This document shows, piece by piece, positions 62,660 to 64,000 of a stretch of 64,000 bases of DNA. The position numbers and the translations under genes are program-made. The DNA comes from Castellaniella sp. (lineage in GTDB: Bacteria > Pseudomonadota > Gammaproteobacteria > Burkholderiales > Burkholderiaceae_B), in the NCBI RefSeq assembly GCF_034675845.1, contig NZ_JAUCCU010000001.1:434001-498000 (forward strand), read 5' to 3'. How positions within the stretch are numbered: the stretch's first letter is position 1; each line of letters starts with the position of its first letter. A model generated the notes under the pieces. That model did not search any database, had not been told where the DNA came from, and worked only from the letters and a program-made list of their open reading frames with translations.

Positions 62660-63712
62660 TTATTTCCAGGGGCGGTGATAGGCGCCCAAGGTATGCTGCT
62701 GGCCTTCGGCGACCTTATTGAGTTCGGCCATCCAGGCCGGATGCACGGAATAGCGCGCCGGCACCGACCGCGCCTGGTCGATGGCCTGTCGCCAGACCCG
62801 GGTCACCTGGGCCACATAGGCGGGGCTGCGCTGACGGCCTTCGATCTTGATCGCCCGCACCCCCATGGCCATGAGCTTGGGCAAGAGTTCCAGCGTGTTC
62901 AGGCTGGTGGGTTCCTCCAGGGCGTAATAGTTTTCGCCCGCCACATCGAAGCGGCCCTTGCACAGCGTGGGGTAACCGGCGTTTTCACCTTCGTCATAGC
63001 GGTCGATCAACACCCCGTTCAGGCGGGATTCCAGGCCCTGGTCGGTTTGCTGCCAACGTACGTGTTTGGCAGGCGAACATACCCCGTGGGTATTGGGGGA
63101 TTCGCCGGTCGCATAGGACGACAAGGCGCAGCGGCCCTCGGCCATGACGCATAGGCTGCCAAAGCCGAAGACCTCGATTTCGACCGGTGTGTTCTCGCAG
63201 ACCTGCTGCACCTGAGCGACGGACAGCACCCGGGGCAAAACTGCCCGGACCACACCAAAACGCTCGTGATAGAACTGGATGGCCTCGTGGTTGGTGGCCG
63301 ACCCCTGCACGGACAGGTGCAGGCGTAAATCGGGATAATGGGCACTGGCATATTCCATCAGGCCGGGATCGGCCATGATGACGGCATCCACCCCGGCCCC
63401 GGCCGCCTGATCCACCGCCTGACGCCATAGTTTCCAGGCATCTGGCTGGGGATAGGTGTTCAAGGCCAGAAAAACCTTGCGACCCCGGTCGTGGGCATAC
63501 TGAATGCCCTGGGCAATGGCGGCGGCATCAAAATTCAAGCCCGCGAAATTACGCGCATTGGTGGCATCCCGAAAACCCAGGTAGACACAATCAGCGCCCT
63601 CGTCGATGGCGGATTTCAGGGCAGGCAGGCTGCCAGCGGGGCAAACAAGTTCGAAGTCAGAAAGATCGTGGCGCGGCACCACGCTGGGGCGAGAAGAAGA
63701 CAATGACGACAT
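62660..63712 (-). CDS. ubiU: O2-independent ubiquinone hydroxylation protein UbiU (U32 family)
   Basis: The 350-residue partner of UbiV has FELVCPAGSLPALKSAIDEGADCVYLG at the N-terminus. Its U32 signature cysteines lie in SLCVMAEGRCALS, THGVCSPAK and PTLCKGRF, matching the 4Fe-4S ligands, and IKIEGRQRSPAYVAQV follows. ATG 63712 has AGGA 8 bases upstream. ATG 63721 is an alternative. It is the first gene of ubiU-ubiV-ubiT, and an FNR-like box lies upstream. Confidence 0.92.
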   Translation of the reverse strand: MSSLSSSRPSVVPRHDLSDFELVCPAGSLPALKSAIDEGADCVYLGFRDATNARNFAGLNFDAAAIAQGIQYAHDRGRKVFLALNTYPQPDAWKLWRQAVDQAAGAGVDAVIMADPGLMEYASAHYPDLRLHLSVQGSATNHEAIQFYHERFGVVRAVLPRVLSVAQVQQVCENTPVEIEVFGFGSLCVMAEGRCALSSYATGESPNTHGVCSPAKHVRWQQTDQGLESRLNGVLIDRYDEGENAGYPTLCKGRFDVAGENYYALEEPTSLNTLELLPKLMAMGVRAIKIEGRQRSPAYVAQVTRVWRQAIDQARSVPARYSVHPAWMAELNKVAEGQQHTLGAYHRPWK

Positions 63713-63819
63713 GAGGGACATCCTGGCGATACGGGCCGCGTGGAGACGGCATGTCGCCACACGGCCATGGCAGCTTATGTGCAATCCGGCCACTATGCGC
63801 CACTTGCCCCGAACTTGCC

Positions 63820-63833
63820 TTAACCCGCATCAA
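63820..63833. promoter_or_regulatory. FNR/ANR-like box between ubiU and the DUF2249 gene
   Basis: TTAAC-CCGC-ATCAA matches TTGAT-N4-ATCAA in eight of ten positions. It lies about 110 bases from the ubiU start and 127 from the divergent gene, so it could serve either direction. FNR control of ubiUV is known in E. coli. Confidence 0.55.
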
Positions 63834-63953
63834 GGTCACTGCGATTGCTGGCGTTCAGAATCAACAGCGGCACGAAACGGCAATTCTCGCGGGGTCTTAG
63901 GCTAGTCAGACACAGTGAATCGTGTAAGGTAACGCCTTCACCCCGAGGTATTC

Positions 63954-64000
63954 ATGAACCACCCCGACATCACGCTGGACGTGCGCAGCCTGCCCCCGCC
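63954..64000 (+). CDS. DUF2249 domain protein, N-terminal fragment
   Basis: Only the first 15 codons are inside the window: MNHPDITLDVRSLPP. The block LDVRSLPP is the start of a DUF2249 domain (compare LDARGIA in the gene at 55096). ATG 63954 has GAGGT 5 bases upstream. Such genes often sit with nitrite and nitric-oxide reduction genes, and the position opposite ubiUVT fits an anaerobic role. The rest is outside the window. Confidence 0.7.
   Translation, partial: MNHPDITLDVRSLPP

Noticed and set aside
1..64000. CRISPR arrays, insertion sequences, prophage genes, rRNA, integrase or attachment sites
   Set aside because: No repeat-spacer pattern, transposase, integrase or terminal inverted repeats could be seen. 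The tRNA-Thr has no adjacent integrase or duplicated 3' end.

Overview
The window is 64 kb of GC-rich, gene-dense chromosome from a betaproteobacterium, most likely of the Burkholderiales/Alcaligenaceae type (Castellaniella, Pusillimonas or Bordetella-like). The evidence is the parE/parC pair, the trxA-rho pair, a DUF3422 protein, PuuD-type urate oxidation, and glnE and clpB with beta-type sequences. The genus is an inference. Oxygen-independent ubiquinone synthesis (ubiUVT) and a class III ribonucleotide reductase point to a facultative anaerobe. I see no insertion sequences, CRISPR array, rRNA or prophage, and no gene-free stretch longer than 300 bases.

Layout. 1-4.9 kb: end of a phenol 2-monooxygenase-type flavoprotein, an outer-membrane barrel, a lipoprotein amidase, a DUF3422 protein and an AI-2E-family transporter. 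4.9-5.1 kb: tRNA-Thr(CGT) with promoter and terminator. 5.1-7.3 kb: a sulfide-response module (two YeeE/YedE half-transporters and a BigR-like ArsR repressor, divergent from a Blh-type persulfide dioxygenase). 7.4-10.8 kb: a PfkB kinase, an MFS transporter broken by an in-frame TGA, a YghU-type GST and SlyX. 10.8-16.8 kb: purine catabolism (M20 hydrolase, allantoicase, PuuE allantoinase and a GntR regulator, divergent from uraH and a frameshifted puuD). 16.9-25.6 kb: a complete-looking R64-type type IVb thin-pilus operon (pilL/tcpQ-N-O-P-Q-R-S-V), with pilP carrying a 9-G tract that puts its signal peptide out of frame.

25.7-29.4 kb: an orphan solute-binding protein, a DadA-type dehydrogenase and a 2Fe-2S flavin reductase. 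29.4-37 kb: parC, parE, trxA, rho and gdhA. 37-42.9 kb: a basic amino-acid ABC importer, arginase, ornithine cyclodeaminase and a divergent Lrp/AsnC regulator, together an arginine-to-proline route. 42.8-52.3 kb: yhdP, glnE, a GlsB-type membrane protein and clpB with a sigma32-like promoter. 52.5-55.4 kb: a cytochrome P450, a class II amidotransferase, an Oxidored-like peptide and a DUF2249 protein.

55.4-64 kb is an anaerobic-growth region. nrdD lacks its glycyl-radical loop, which is encoded by a separate 60-residue gene with its own strong ribosome binding site. nrdG follows. An FNR-like box and two NrdR boxes lie upstream. Next come a frameshifted alanine racemase, D-serine dehydratase, ubiT-ubiV-ubiU, and a divergent DUF2249 gene cut off by the window end, with an FNR-like box between them. 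The split class III reductase and the poly-G tract in pilP are the two observations I would follow up first. Three genes (pilP, puuD, alr) each appear to carry one extra base in a short G run, so assembly quality should be checked before biology is inferred from them.
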